Source: Impatiens glandulifera
Lineage: Eukaryota; Streptophyta; Magnoliopsida; Ericales; Balsaminaceae
Assembly (NCBI RefSeq): GCF_907164915.1
Contig: NC_061869.1
Span: 26,901,616-26,965,615 of the forward strand
DNA length: 64,000 nt
Reading direction: 5' to 3'
Shown: piece by piece, positions 33,415-46,154 of the stretch
How positions within the stretch are numbered: position 1 is the first letter of the stretch
Layout: every line of letters starts with the position of its first letter
The notes under the pieces: generated by a model
Databases searched by the model: none
What the model saw: only the letters and a program-made list of their open reading frames with translations
Told to the model about the DNA's origin: nothing
Position numbers and translations under genes: made by a program

Positions 33415-35483
33415 ACATTTTTTTAAAACAAATCTACAAAATCTTTATTTTTTGAGAAATATATCATACGCAAGAAACTATTTTAGGAGTTATAAATTTG
33501 TTGGAATAAGTTTAAGAGACAACAATAGATTAAAAAAATATATTTAAGATCATATTTTAGATTATCATATTTATAAAATATATATATATATAATATAATT
33601 TAAATTTAATGCATATTTTAAATTTAATAAATGTCTTTTAATTAAAGTAATAAATTAAATTATTTTTGTATAATTATAAATTAATCATTTAAATCAAAGA
33701 TCATTTTAATTCAAAATAATTATAGATAAAATATAATAAGATGTATAATATATTAACCTAAATTTTATCAAAATGAACTAAGAGATTCATCACAATAACA
33801 AATTTATCAACCCTTGTAACTTTTTAAATACACATGTTCAAAAAAAAAATCTAAAAACATAGGATCTAACTCTTCCAAACCAAAACCTTTGAATTCAAAC
33901 ATAAAATAAAATTTTAAAATATTTTATAATAAAAAAAGGATTGAAATTTGACTAAAGAACTTTCTAATTAGGTTTATATATATATACAAAGTAAATGCAA
34001 GATCTAATTCAAATAAACTGTTTTTATATCAAAGCTAGTTCTTCCATATTGGTAAATAATTAATCTATCACAATTGGCTTTATTTTTTTCTTTAAAATGA
34101 AAAAGAAAATGGGAATGAGAGAAGTAGGATTACTGATAGACATTCCTCTCAATGCATAGTCATGTGGTTGACTATTGAAATCTTGATTACGGCCAATATA
34201 TATATATATAACTAAAATCGATATTCCATCATTTTAGAATTAGAATCATGATAATACACCAAATAAATATTATTTATTTAGAAAAAATTATATATACGCA
34301 CAATTGTACACCAGACCTTAGATGTCGCCATTTATAGAATCGATCGACGCCTTTACTCTCTGCATATGTAACTTGATTCATATCGCAACGTCTTCTTCTA
34401 AATTTTATTTATTTAGAGTAGTTATATATATACACAAATTGAATGCAATATATACTTCAAAGAAAATTTTGTCGGTTTAGCTCATACACATGCCTTTTAT
34501 TGTTTAAAGAGAAGTCTTTCAATCATATTTTTATTTATGGCATACTACATTTATTTGAAATACATGTATTGCGGTTAAAAGGTCGAAAGCGACTAATTTC
34601 ACGAATACACGCGTGTCAAAACCCTCTTATGTGAGGGATAAAATATGTTTATGGGCTTATCTCGATGTAGTCCAATTAGTAACTATAAAAAAAATAAAGA
34701 AACTTTGAGACTAGTTTTAGACCTACAATCATTTTACATGTATAACCCCTCATTAAAGCCTCATCTAAAACTAGTGTTGATATATTTTTTTTAATTATAC
34801 TAGTGTAAATCTCTAATTCGTGACAATGAAAACTTGAATTAGTTTGACCCAAAATTTAACTATGAGTATATAAAGTGAGATGATTAAATGATACTTAAAT
34901 GAGTCTCTTTTTCACATAATATATTTAAATTTATTGTTTTATAAATTAATATGACATTTCCTTTAGTTTATACATTTTATGTGAACTCTTCTTTGTAATA
35001 CTATGTAATAACACTTATTAATACATAAAAAAAATGTTTGTGATATTTAAATAGTATTAAGGTATTTATAATTGATGTCATAAAACAATTATTCATTATT
35101 GCTAGCACTTCATGATTTGTTCTCTTAATAAATTATTCATAATTTTATTTTGGTAATTGATATACTAACTACTTATAAAATTATTTTTTATTTGTTCAAA
35201 TCAAATAACATAAAATAAATGTCTAGAATCAAGTATGACTAGTCTCATGATCGTAAGACTAATGATTTTTTTAGATGCCAACTAACTGTTTTTCATGTTA
35301 ACATCACTTATCTTATGTAAGGATCATGCATAGGAGGGGAATTACGATATTATAAGTATCAAAAACATGGTACCGTAAAATCATATCGAAAAAATGTAAG
35401 GTATGGTACCGTTATCAAAATTATTTGTATAGTAAAGGTATGAAATTTTTAAATTTTTTGTATATTGAAATATACCAAAATAA
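33415..35483. repeat. Segmental duplicate C2 (matches 1923-4147)
   Basis: Collinear, same-strand copy of C1 with a few percent differences. It has a deletion of about 150 bp near 34325. It ends at 35483, within the hAT-like terminal sequence, where it passes directly into lineage-B gag sequence equivalent to 17800. The join therefore removed the equivalent of 4148-17799. Confidence 0.85.
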
Positions 35484-38195
35484 TATTAAACTATGTTGTC
35501 AGTGCTTGGACAAGGTCTGGAGAAGCTGTTAAACATCAGATTAGTCTGTTGAAACCTGCTGGATCTAGATCCGGTTTAGGATTTGATGGCAATGACTCAA
35601 ACCAATCCTGCAAAAAGTCAAACTCATCAGCTAACAAGATTAAGCCAATAAGCTTTGTTAAAGGGAGATTAACTGATATTGAATTTAATCCCATTTATGA
35701 AGAGGTAGCTTTGAAGAATGAAATAACTTATGTTCCGCCGACTGTTAACTGGTTGAAAAATAAGTTAGAAGCAGCTAGCAAGTCTGGAAATCTAAAACTT
35801 TCTAAGAAGTCGAGAATTTATAAAAGAAAATCATCTTCAAAGACTAAGGGATCAATGGCTAGTAGGAAGGCATCAACTATGTCAAAATCATACGCATTAA
35901 TCACAACACAAAATGGGAAATCTATCAAAATAACTTAAATATGGATTGCTAAGAGACTAATTGATCGAGGACCCAATTGAATGTGGATACCAAAAGATTG
36001 TAAAAATTATTTTGTGTAGGTACAAGTGAATGATGATCTCGAGGAATCTGTATGGTGTCTTGATTGTGGCTATTCTAGTCATATGACAGGAAACAAACGA
36101 CTTCACACTAATATAGCAGATTGTTCTGGACCTAAGAATACTTTTGGTGACAACAAGAAGGGTAATACCATGGGTAAGGGTAAGATTATCCATGGTAATC
36201 TAACGATTAATGACGTGTTTTTGACAATTTGTGTTATAACCTAATTAGTATTAGTCAGTTGTGTGATAATGGTTTGTCAGTTAATTTTCAAACTCATGCA
36301 TGTTTAGTTAAGGATCAACATGGTAATATTTTATTAACTGGTAGTAGAGTAGGAAACTCGTATAAAATGAATTGGCATAAAGAATCATCTGATCTTGTGT
36401 GCATGATTGCCAAGAATGACCAGAAATGGTTATGTTATAAAGATTAAACCATTTGAATTTTAAAACCATCAACAACATTTGTTCAAACAATTTAGTTATT
36501 GGATTACCTAAATTATAGTTTTCTAAGGACAAGAAATGTTATGATTTCCAGTTAGGCAAACAGGGCAAATCATCGTTCAAGAGTAAAGGGAAATCTCAAT
36601 CCATCCGTTGCTTAGAACTGTTACACATGGATCTGTTTGCTCCAATTCCTATAAAGAGCTTAGGAGGAATGAGATTTTCCCTAATTCTTATTGATGATTT
36701 TTCACGATTTACATGGTAGCATTTTTACAATCAAATGATAAAACAACTAAAAACTTGATTATAATATTTAAAAAATTTAGAATTAGAAATCTTTGAATAT
36801 TTCTTGCATTAGAAGTGATCAGGGAACTGAGTTCACAAACAGATACCTTTCCTCTTATCTCGAGGAGTTTGGGATTAGGCACGAGTTATCTAGTGCCAGA
36901 ACTCCACAGCATAATGTCATTGCTGAGAGAAGAGTGAGGACTCCGAAGGAAACTGCGAGATCCATGTTAGTTGAATCAGACGTACCTCAGAGGTTCAAGG
37001 CAGAATCCATAAACACAGCTTGCTACACACAAAATCGGTCAATAATTAACAAATGTTTAGATAAAACTCCCTATGAACTGTATTATGGGAGAATTCTCAC
37101 AGTTTCATACTTCAAAGTATTTAGGTGTATATGTTTTATTCATAACAATGGAATGGTTTATTTGACCGCTTTTGATGCCAAAGTAGATGCTGGATTCATG
37201 CTGGGATATTCCTCAGTAAGCAAGGCTTACAGAGTATTTAACAACAGAACTCAAACTATTGAGGAATCCCTTCATGTTATATTTGATGAGCCTATTGAGA
37301 GTAACTCCATTGATCCTGTTGACCTTGCTAACATATTAGAAGCGACTAGTCTTAAGTCTGTAAGTGAGGATGAAGCTCTGGATAAACGGATGTCATTGTC
37401 TGATCCTGTGGCTGATCCGGTTGAAATCCAACCAGACGTACAAACTCCTGTTCAACAAACTATTGAGAGTTCGGACGTCGTGGAGTTACATAGTCAGATG
37501 ATCAATTCCTTTGGATCCAACTTTAGATGGAACAAGAATCATCCACCAGAATTAATCATCGGAAATCCTTTCTCTCCTCGAAGGACAAGACGTCAATTGA
37601 TAGATGAAATGGCCAATTCTGCATTTATTTCTCAAATTGAACCAAAGAAAATTGGTGAAGCAGTGGTTGATCCAGATTGGATCAATGCTTTGCATGAGGA
37701 GTTAAACCAATTTGTGAGAAATAAAGTGTTGCATCTAACTCCTAGACCGACTGATTAGTCATTCATAGGAAAAAGATGGGTATTTAGAAACAAGCTTAGT
37801 GAAGATGGCTTGGTTATTAGAAACAAAGTATGCTTAGTTGCTCAAGGATACAGACAGGAGGAAGGTATCGACATTGATGAGTCTTTTGCACCTGTAGCAA
37901 GACTTGAGACAATTAGAATCTTCCTGGCGTATGCATCATTTAAGAATTTTAAAGTCTTTCAAATGGATGTGAAAAGTGTATTTTTAAATGGTAATTAAAT
38001 GAAGATGTTTATGTTGAGCAACCTCCTAGTTTTGTAGATCATACTTTACCAAATCATGTTTTTAAACTTTGCAAAGTTTTATGGTTTGAAATAAGCTCCT
38101 AGAGCTTGGTATGAAACTTTAACTGAATTTCTGTTTGATCATTATTTTATTATTGGAACTGTGGATAAAATATTGTTTAGATTCACTAAAAATTC
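35484..38195 (+). pseudogene. Lineage-B gag end, protease, integrase and RT start, copy B (left part)
   Basis: It starts inside gag (NYVVSAWTRSGEAVKHQ) and runs to the conserved TGA at 35978-35980. The protease motif is WCLDCGYSSHMTG, so the active-site Ser and neighbouring residues are changed. The integrase core is best preserved in 36793-37758 (RSDQGTEF, ARTPQHNVIAERR, where Q-N-G has become H-N-V). RT follows ([26 protein letters not shown]) with a frame break after FLNGN near 37996, and stops at TKNS at 38195, where the gypsy element is inserted. RT resumes in register at 55264. Confidence 0.8.
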
Positions 38196-38391
38196 TGTTA
38201 CGATCCAAGAATAAGAAAGTGCACCCTTCTCGGTCCTATGGAACACTTGGGCCGGTCTATGTTTTTTTTGAATAATTCTGTTTTGTTTCATTTCTCTCTT
38301 ATTTCTCTTAAACCGAATTCTGTTATTCTTTTGAAAGTTGTCGTAACAAGTGGTAACCAAATACTCTTGGGTAACTCAGCCTCTATAAATG
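38196..38391 (+). mobile_element. Ty3/gypsy 5' LTR, left half (split by E4)
   Basis: Starts TGTTACGATCC and matches the intact 3' LTR at 54788-55263. It ends with AAATG (38387-38391), the target-site duplication of E4, which recurs at 52328-52332. Left half plus right half minus the duplication gives 475 bp, against 476 bp for the 3' LTR. Confidence 0.9.
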
Positions 38392-39669
38392 TGATAGAAA
38401 AATTAAGTAAGTTAATTTTCAAACCGGCCACATACTACAATTTTTGAATATTTATTCTAAATAATCAAAAAGGGAGAAATTGATAGAAAAATTAAGTAAG
38501 TTAATTTTTGGAACCGTCCATAAAAACTATACAACTATTAACTTTTATGTGCAGGAACAGATCGAATTGGATAAACCGGCTGAAGCCTCACAAACCGGCT
38601 GAAGAACACTTCAAAGAAATCCAGTTCCAAGTGATCAAGTCAAGATCAAGAGGAACCAGTTTTAACATTCTCAAGAGACCAGCTAGCAAAGAAAAGTCTA
38701 CATTCCAGCCGGACTATACTATGTAAGAGTCAACTGGAAACTAAAAGCTACAGAGATGACGTAATATGACGAAATAGACGTGTCTCGGAGAAATAAAAGA
38801 AGATAAGATCCGATCAGAAGCATGCGAGAAAAACAATGATGATTTACTGATCCGACTTTGACAGCCGGAGGGTGCATGCCTGACACGTGTTCGAATCTGT
38901 AAACTGGCTACGTCATCTTTACCTGAGGAGCATTTGCATGCTTTCCAAGTGTTAGGAAGGTGAAACGTGCAAGCAACCTCTCTGCACCGGCGTGACTTTG
39001 AATTAACCAATCCCACGGTGAGAGAAGAAAGTGACCGTTGGAAGACTCTTCACTATAAAAGAAAGACGAAGCGATCTCATTAATGACAAGTTACGAAAAT
39101 CTTAGAGAGATAAAAAAATCTCACGCGCAATCTAAAACCGTTGTGTCATTTACCGAAAGTTATTGTTGTGTTGTGTTATTGTATTACATCAAGAGTGAGT
39201 TGGTGTAACCGGCGAGTAGTAAGTTAAGGCTCGACCGGCAGTGTAATTGTTGTAAACTTGAAAGTTAGTGGAGATTCTTCTCATAACCTGAGAAGAAGGG
39301 GTGACGTAGGAGGGTTTGCTCCGAACATCCATAAAAATCTTGTCTCGTGTCATTACTTTTATTTCCGGCTTATTCACTTAACCTAACCACAAACCAAGAC
39401 AATCTTACTCCTTAGATCAAAAACCGGTCCACTCATATTTCTAAAACCGACTCCTCCTAAACATCATCTAAGTCGCATACGTTGCTTCAGACGGAAACAG
39501 ACATTTCCGCCCTGGAACCCAGTTGAAGAGTCTGTGACAGTTTGCGAAGTGCTGAGAACGGTCATAGTCTCTAACCGGACTATCACCAAAGTGTGTTGCG
39601 TGTTGTAAGCGGACACCCTTCCAGAAACCGGAACACCCCGGTCCTCCAAGGGCGTCCCCGATCCTAACA
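38392..39669 (+). mobile_element. 5' LTR of E4
   Basis: TGATAG to CCTAACA, 1278 bp. The first 89 bp (38392-38480) are a whole polypurine-tract unit, including AAAAAGGGAGAAAT, followed by a second TGATAG start at 38481. TATA box TATAAAA at 39054-39060. Conserved R/U5 hairpin block at 39276-39335. The LTR carries many ACCGG motifs. Confidence 0.9.
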
Positions 39670-39671
39670 AG

Positions 39672-39683
39672 TGGTATCAGAGC
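39672..39683 (+). other. Primer-binding site of E4
   Basis: TGGTATCAGAGC two bases after the LTR end is a perfect match to the plant initiator tRNA-Met 3' end. Confidence 0.95.
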
Positions 39684-39714
39684 GAGGTTCTTAGCACTCA
39701 AGTAACCGAACAAG

Positions 39715-41571
39715 ATGGGAAGCATGACCCACAGCGACAAGCCACCAATGCTAAACAGTGAAGCGTTTAGCAGTTGGAAGAAATAGATGTATCTACATCT
39801 GATCACGCTAGATGATGAGATGAGCCGAGTTCTGAAAGAAGGGATAATCAAAATCAACAAGGAATTAGACGAATGGACAAATGAAGATCAAAGACGGAGT
39901 AACTTGGACAACCATTGCATGAGGCACATCTATAAGGCTATAGACGATAATACCTTAAACAAGATATCAGCACGTGATAATGTAAAGGAAGCCTGGGAAA
40001 CGATCATTCAGATTCATGAAGGAAACGAAAGAACAAAGGAGAACAAAATATTGGTGGCCACACAGAAATATGAAAACATCAGGATGAAACCGGGGGAAAA
40101 TATGAAGGAATTCAGCAACCGGTTCACCAGCGTGGTCAACGAGCTTCAGACACTCGGTAACAAATACGACAACCGAGAAGTAATCATTAAAGCCTTAAGA
40201 TCACTGCCGAGCACATGGGATATCAAAACCATGGTGATGAGGGAATCAAGCAACCTCGGGCAGATGAAGTTGCATGACGTGTTTGAGGATCTAAAAGCCT
40301 ACGAGTTCGAGATTAAGTCTCGGATCGAAGATGAAGCATCCACGTCAACCGCAACCAAAGCTTTAGTTAAATCGGTGGAACCGGCGGTCCAAGTATCAAC
40401 CGTTCCGGCTCAAGTCAAAAACGCTGATCAGATCAGTGAAGATGTGATGGCGATGCTAGCTCAGAAATTTGGGAGATTCATGAAGAAGAACCAGCCGCCA
40501 TCTAACAACAACTTTAGCTATAATTATGTAGATAAATCAAATAAAAAATGTTATAACTGTGACGGTTTTGGACATTTCAGGTCAGAATGTAGGAAACCAA
40601 GGAGAGACGATAGAAAACCGGAAGACAACTACCAAGGTAACCGGTACCAAGGTAACAACTACCAAGGGAACAACTATCGAAGAAATGATAACCAACGGAA
40701 CGGCTACCGGAGAAACGATGACCAACAGGCCGACGAAGGAAAGGTAATACAGAAAGCACTCATTGCATCCGACGGTGGAAGCGAATGGGCATACTCTGAC
40801 AATGAAAATGATGAAGAAAGAGTAACATGCTTCATGGAAAACGACGAAGAGGTATTTGATTTCTCTTCTGATGAGTTCTCTAAGGAAGATTTGATTTCTA
40901 CACTCAACGAAATGGTCGCTGAGTTCAGAAACATATCTGCATACATACCGACTCCGGTAGAACACAAAACCGTAGAGTCAAGTGGTATCGCTGATAAGTC
41001 ATGCGAAACTGCAATGTATGAACCGGATGAACTATTCTTAGAAAATGAGGAGACAGTTCAACCGGTAACTAAAATCGATGAACGAGCACTATATGTTACA
41101 GCTGCGTGGGAAAGATCTCGTCAAGCCGTAAAACAGATGTGTAATTATAAAAGACACCCTAAGTGTAGATTTGGTATTGGTTATGAACAGAACAAACAAA
41201 ACGAATCAAATCAACCTAACGGGATGAAACTCACAAAAGACAATCTTCCATTCATAAGATTTGTCAAGAGTTCATCAACCGAAAATGAGGAAGAACGTGA
41301 TCTTAAACAGGAAAAAGAACTTAAATATGTAAGTCCGACTGAATCAGAAAACTGGCTTCATCCTAAGAGAAGGAAAGCCAACCGGAAAGAAAATAAACAA
41401 CATAAAACAAGTAAATCTAGGTCTCAAAAACATTCATCACCACAACATAAGGCATTCTTGAGCAAGGATCAAGAAATTAAGCCAAACATTATAAGAACAG
41501 ATACCGGGAAAGTGATCTGACTTATTCAAGTCTGGATCCCAAAGAGACTAATCAACCATGGACCCAACTGA
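39715..41571 (+). pseudogene. gag of E4 (nearly intact, one early stop)
   Basis: ATG at 39715 (MGSMTHSDKPPMLNSEAF). A TAG at 39784-39786 interrupts codon 24, after which the frame is open for 577 codons from 39787. Domains: UBN2-type capsid block (EAWETIIQIHEGNERTKENK, ALRSLPSTWDIKTMVMRES, KLHDVFEDLKAYE), an intact CCHC zinc knuckle CYNCDGFGHFRSEC at about 40549-40590, an Asn/Arg/Tyr-rich repeat (NNYQGN-type), and a long acidic then basic C-terminus. A TGA at 41518 and the conserved TGA at 41569-41571 (GPN-stop-MWVPK) end the frame. It forms cytoplasmic virus-like particles in this family. Confidence 0.85.
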
Positions 41572-44500
41572 ATGTGGGTACCAAAAAGGTGTAAATATTT
41601 TTATCTTAAAAGTTAGGAGAAGCAACCGGCTAAAGAACTCGGAATGGTACCTAGACAGCGGATGCTCAAGACACATGACCGGCAACGATGAACTACTAAC
41701 TGACATCAAGTATGAAACCGGAGTAGTCATAACATTCGGTGACAACTCGAAAGGTGAAACCGTGGGCAAGTGTAAGATTGTCCATGGTAACCTATCCATA
41801 AATAATGTATTACTGGTAGAACACTTGCATTTTAACCTATTAAGTATAAGTCAAATGTGCGATGTAGGTTATAAAGTTGAATTTCATAAGAATGCATGTT
41901 TAGTTAAAAATCATCAAAATGATATTCTTTTAACCGGTAACCGAATGGTAAATATTTACAAAGTTGATTGGAAAACTGACTTTGAAAAACCTGTATGCAT
42001 GATAGCTGGAAATGATCCAAACTGGCTTTGGCATAAACGGCTAAACCATTTGAATTTCAAAACAATTAACTTTATATGCTCTAAGGAATTAGATCACAGT
42101 TTTCCAAATGTTAAGTTTTCAAAAGATAAAGTATGAGCTGCATGTCAAATGGGTAAACAAATAAAGTCATCTTTCAAAAGTAAAGGAAATTATCAATCTG
42201 AATAGTGTTTAGAACTCTTGCATATGGATCTGTTTAGTCCGGTTAGAGTAACCAGTCTAGGAGGCATGCATTACACTATGGTATTTAATGATGACTATTC
42301 TAAATTTACTTGGCTAACATTTCTAGCCTCTAAAAATCAAGCAACTCCAAATCTGATCAAACTGATTTTGAGAATACAAAATGAGAAATCTATTCGAGCA
42401 AACAAAATCAGAAGTGATAGAGGAACTGAGTTTATAAATAGCATATTAACTACTTTTCTTGATGATTCTGGTATTAGACACGAGTTGTCTAGTGCTAGAA
42501 CTCCTCAACAAAACGGCTTGGCTGAGAGAAGAAACCGAACTCTCAAGGAAGTTGCAAGGTCAATGATAGCCGATTCGGGTATCACTCAAAAGTTTTGGGC
42601 TGAGACTATCAATACCGCATGTTACACCCAAAACTGATCTTTAGTAACTAAACATTTTTCCAAAACTCCTTTTGAAATATACTATGATCGAATTCCAAAC
42701 ATACGGTATTTTCGAATTTTTGGTAGTAAATGTTTTGTTCACAACAACGGCAAAAATTATTTGACCACTTTTGATGCTAAATCCGATGAGAGAATAATGT
42801 TGGGATATTCAGCTGTAAGTAATGCTTATATGATATATAATACTAGGATTTAACAGTTGAAGAAACAGCCCACGTTGTTTTTGATGAATCGGTTTCGACT
42901 GAAGAAATCGGTCGGTCTGACTCTGTTCAGCCTACCGATCAGTCTAACTTGACCAGCCAACCGAAAGCTTGATAGACACGTCTCGGATAAACCTCAGAAG
43001 GAACAAAAATCATCATCTTGAACTAGTAATAGGTAACATATCCTCACACGTCCTAACTAGGCAACAAAATTTGGAACACTATGAAAACTCAGCTTTCATA
43101 TCCCAAATTGAGCCGAAAAAGGTGGATGAAGCATTGTCAGATCGCGATTGGATCCTAGCAATGCAAGAGGAATTAAACGAGTTTGAGAGAAATAAAGTTT
43201 GGTACCTAGTTCCTAGACCGAAAAATAATCCGGTTATAGGAACACGATGGGTATTCAGAAATAAACTCAATGAAGACGGTTTAGTTACGATGAACAAAGC
43301 TCGGTTAGTGGCTCAAGGCTACAAACAGGAAGAAGGCATTGATTTTGAAGAATCATTTGCCCCTGTAGCTAGACTTGAGGCCATTAGAATATTTTTAGCA
43401 TTTGCAGCTTTCAAAAATTTCAAAGTTTTTCAAATGGATGTTCAAAGCGCTTTTCTAAACGGTAAAGTAAATGAGGAGGTATATGTTAATCAACCTCCAG
43501 GTTTCAAAGATCCAGAACACAAAAATCATGTTTACCGGCTGAACAAGGCCCTTTACGGTTTGAAACAAGCTCCAAGAGCCAGGTACGATACGTTAACACA
43601 ATTCTTATTTGATCACAAGTTTACAATAGGTTCAGTCGATAAAACACTTTTCAAATTTGAGAAAAAGGAACACATATTACTTGTTCAAATATATGTCGAT
43701 GATATTATCTTCGGATCAACCGATCCAAAACTATGTGATAAATTCTCAAAAATGATGACTGACAAATTTCAAGTGAGTATGATGGGAGAACTGAGTTTCT
43801 TCCTAGGACTTAAGGTTAAGCAGATTGAAGTCGGAACGTTCATAAGCCAACCAAAGTACACAGCCGAACTACTGAAGAAGTTTGGAATGGATACATGCAC
43901 CGAGGCGGCTACACGAATGAGCTCTTCCGTAAAGTTAGACAAAGATGAGGATGGTCAAGTCGTTGACATCACAGCATATCGGGGAATGATTGGATCATTG
44001 CTTTACCTAACAGCCAGCCGACCGGACATCCTGTTTGCGGTTGGAGTATGCGGGAGATTCCAAGCCAATCCAAAGCAATCACATTATACTACGGCTAAGA
44101 GAATATTGAAATATCTGAAGGGAACTCAAGACGTGGGACTTTGGTATCCAAAAGACTCAAGTTTCAATCTCATAAGCTACTCAGACGCGGATTACGCAGG
44201 ATGCAAAATCAATAGAAAGAGTACAAGTGGAACCTGCCAATTCCTGGGTGACCGGCTCGTTACTTGGAGCAGCAAGAAACAGACCTCAGTTGCAACGTCA
44301 ACCGCAGAGGCAGAATATATAGCAGCCAGAAGCTTCTGTGCACAACTCCTCTGGATCCAACAGCAACTAAGGGACTTTGGCGTAGTAGCTGAGGAATCAC
44401 CAATTTTTTGTGACAACACCAGCGCGATAGCGATTACATACAATCCGGTGTTGCACTCAAGAACGAAGCATATTGATATAAGACACCATTTCATCCAAGA

Positions 44501-44648
44501 ACATGTTCAGGAGAAACACATCCGGTTGGAATATGTCTCAACTGAGCAACAAGTAGTAGACATCTTCACCAAACCGCTACAAGAAGCTAAGTTTTGTCAT
44601 TTCAGAAATATTCTAGGAATTACTGATGTTAAGCAACTTATACCATGA
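41558..44648 (+). pseudogene. pol of E4: protease, integrase, reverse transcriptase, RNase H
   Basis: It opens with MDPTECGYQ at 41558, overlapping the gag end in another frame. Protease WYLDSGCSRHMTG is intact. In the integrase zinc-binding region (WHKRLNHLN..) the first Cys of C-AACQ is replaced by TGA at 42134. The core follows at 42218-42637 (NDDYSKFTW, RSDRGTEF, QQNGLAERR). Further breaks are stops near 42205 and 42635 and a frameshift near 42850. From 42969 to 44648 RT and RNase H are open for 559 codons with [35 protein letters not shown] and DNTSA, all catalytic motifs kept. It would copy RNA into cDNA and integrate it; as it stands it is broken. Confidence 0.88.
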
Positions 44649-45272
44649 TCATACATACTGCTTACATACATAATTATGAAAAACTGGGATATGTGTTTAG
44701 GGAGAAGCTCTCGCTTCTCAAACCATATTCAAATAGGCCATTGAAAATTCAAGGATGCTAACTGGGAGGAAGTCTCTGGTTATGCCTGATCACTTCATGA
44801 TGTCAAATCACGTGTATATTTACTACACGGTTGAAATGACCTGGTAAAAATGGATATACTTAATCCAAAGCTGAACAAGTGTTCATATGATTCAACATTT
44901 CTTCACAATCAGAATAAAATATCCAACTAAAACCGGTCATGGAAAACCGATTAGTATAAATACACTCTGGTTTCGATAGATTGAAATTTTCCGGTTAACT
45001 TGAGATAGTTAACCGCGTTTTCATGCATACCTTGAGAAATGAAGCCTGTAACTAATAAAATAGTTTACCTTAATCCAGATGACGACATGTGTCCATCATC
45101 AAGAGAGGGAGACTCACATCTTGTCAATAGATTTTTGTCATCATGAATATCTTGGTAATAATTACCTTTGCATTGGAAATAAATATTATACACTTCAACA
45201 AGTTAAAGTCTATTAACTAATTGATGACATCACTAAGCATGCTTAACCTATTGATCTAGCCAAACCCTTGGC
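44649..45272 (+). other. Spacer between pol and accessory ORF1 (E4)
   Basis: No ORF. It contains an 8-bp perfect inverted repeat, CGGTTAAC (44992-44999) and GTTAACCG (45007-45014), with a 7-nt loop. AGTATAAATACAC lies near 44954. It ends at the TATA box of accessory ORF1. Confidence 0.5.
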
Positions 45273-45280
45273 TATATAAA
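45273..45280 (+). promoter_or_regulatory. TATA box of accessory ORF1 (E4)
   Basis: GGCTATATAAACC is a canonical plant TATA context, 86 bp before the ATG at 45359. The leader in between is pyrimidine- and A-rich with no upstream ATG. Confidence 0.6.
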
Positions 45281-45358
45281 CCACCCTCAAATCTTCACAA
45301 CTCTTCACAAAAATCTACTATTCACAAAACTATCTTGAGCTTAAACTACCTCAAGAAC

Positions 45359-46072
45359 ATGAACTCCGACCCACTCGCAAAGAAAATTCTCTTGGCTGAT
45401 TTGAACTCGATTTATCAATACGAAGATCACGATGTCAAAGAAATGTTCTTCGCCGTTGAAAGAAGCAGACTAAGAGGATTTCTGGAAAACAGATTCATTC
45501 TCGACTACCTTGTAGTCGATGAATTCTTCCAGACTACAAAGGAAGTGCACCGAGACATAATCGTTGCACGAGTTTACGGTTAGTCCTTTCTATTCAGCGA
45601 GACGAATTTCGCTGAATACTGTGGTTTACCCACTGAAGGGGTAACCGATCTAACTTACTCTCCAGTGACCATTGAAGAAATGTATCATCGGTTCTCCAAC
45701 TCTAACATCCCGGTTAGACCCTGGGGTGCTAAAAGTCAACTCTCTCACAAGTACCAGCTTCTATGTGAGATTCTGAGAAAGTCTGTTATGGGCAGAGAGA
45801 AGAGCTACTACTACACCCAGAGGCTCTTCGAGATGATGATTGCCGTTACGGTTGGGACACCGGTAAACTGGTCCTGGATCATCTTCAGCAACCTGAAGAA
45901 GATGATTCTTTCAAACAAAATCGGCTATGCTCCTCAGCTAAGCAGTTTTTGTGCTAGTCTGGATATCCACTCCGGACCGTTCGTCACTCTCCATCCGAAG
46001 CATGTACTCACGAAGGAGAGAATCCAAGAGCTGATCGACCGGTGGGAAACAGCTAAGGCCAAGAGGAATTAA
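45359..46072 (+). pseudogene. Accessory ORF1 of E4 (one in-frame stop)
   Basis: MNSDPLAKKILLADLNS at 45359, with a TAA stop at 46070-46072. A single TAG at 45581-45583 interrupts it after VARVYG. It has 237 codon positions. Motifs in family order: RLRGFLENRFILDYLVVDEFF, FAEYCGLPTEGVTDL, KYQLLCEILRKSVMGREKSYYYT, VNWSWIIFSNLKKMILSNK with IGYAPQLSSF. No signal peptide, transmembrane segment or zinc finger is visible. It is paralogous to accessory ORF2, ORF3 and the lineage-B ORF. It resembles the 'putative plant transposon protein' layout; function unknown. It is not an obvious envelope protein. Confidence 0.7.
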
Positions 46073-46124
46073 GCGGTCAGGTCATCAATCGTTTAACTCT
46101 TCCTCATCTCCTTTATACTTTACC

Positions 46125-46154
46125 AAACCGGTAATTTTGTTGTACTACCGGTTT
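46125..46154 (+). terminator. 9-bp hairpin after accessory ORF1 (E4)
   Basis: AAACCGGTA (46125-46133) and TACCGGTTT (46146-46154) make a perfect stem with loop ATTTTGTTGTAC, about 50 bp past the stop. The loop motif TTTTGTTGTAC is identical in the hairpin after accessory ORF2. TTGTA resembles plant far-upstream polyadenylation elements. Confidence 0.6.
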
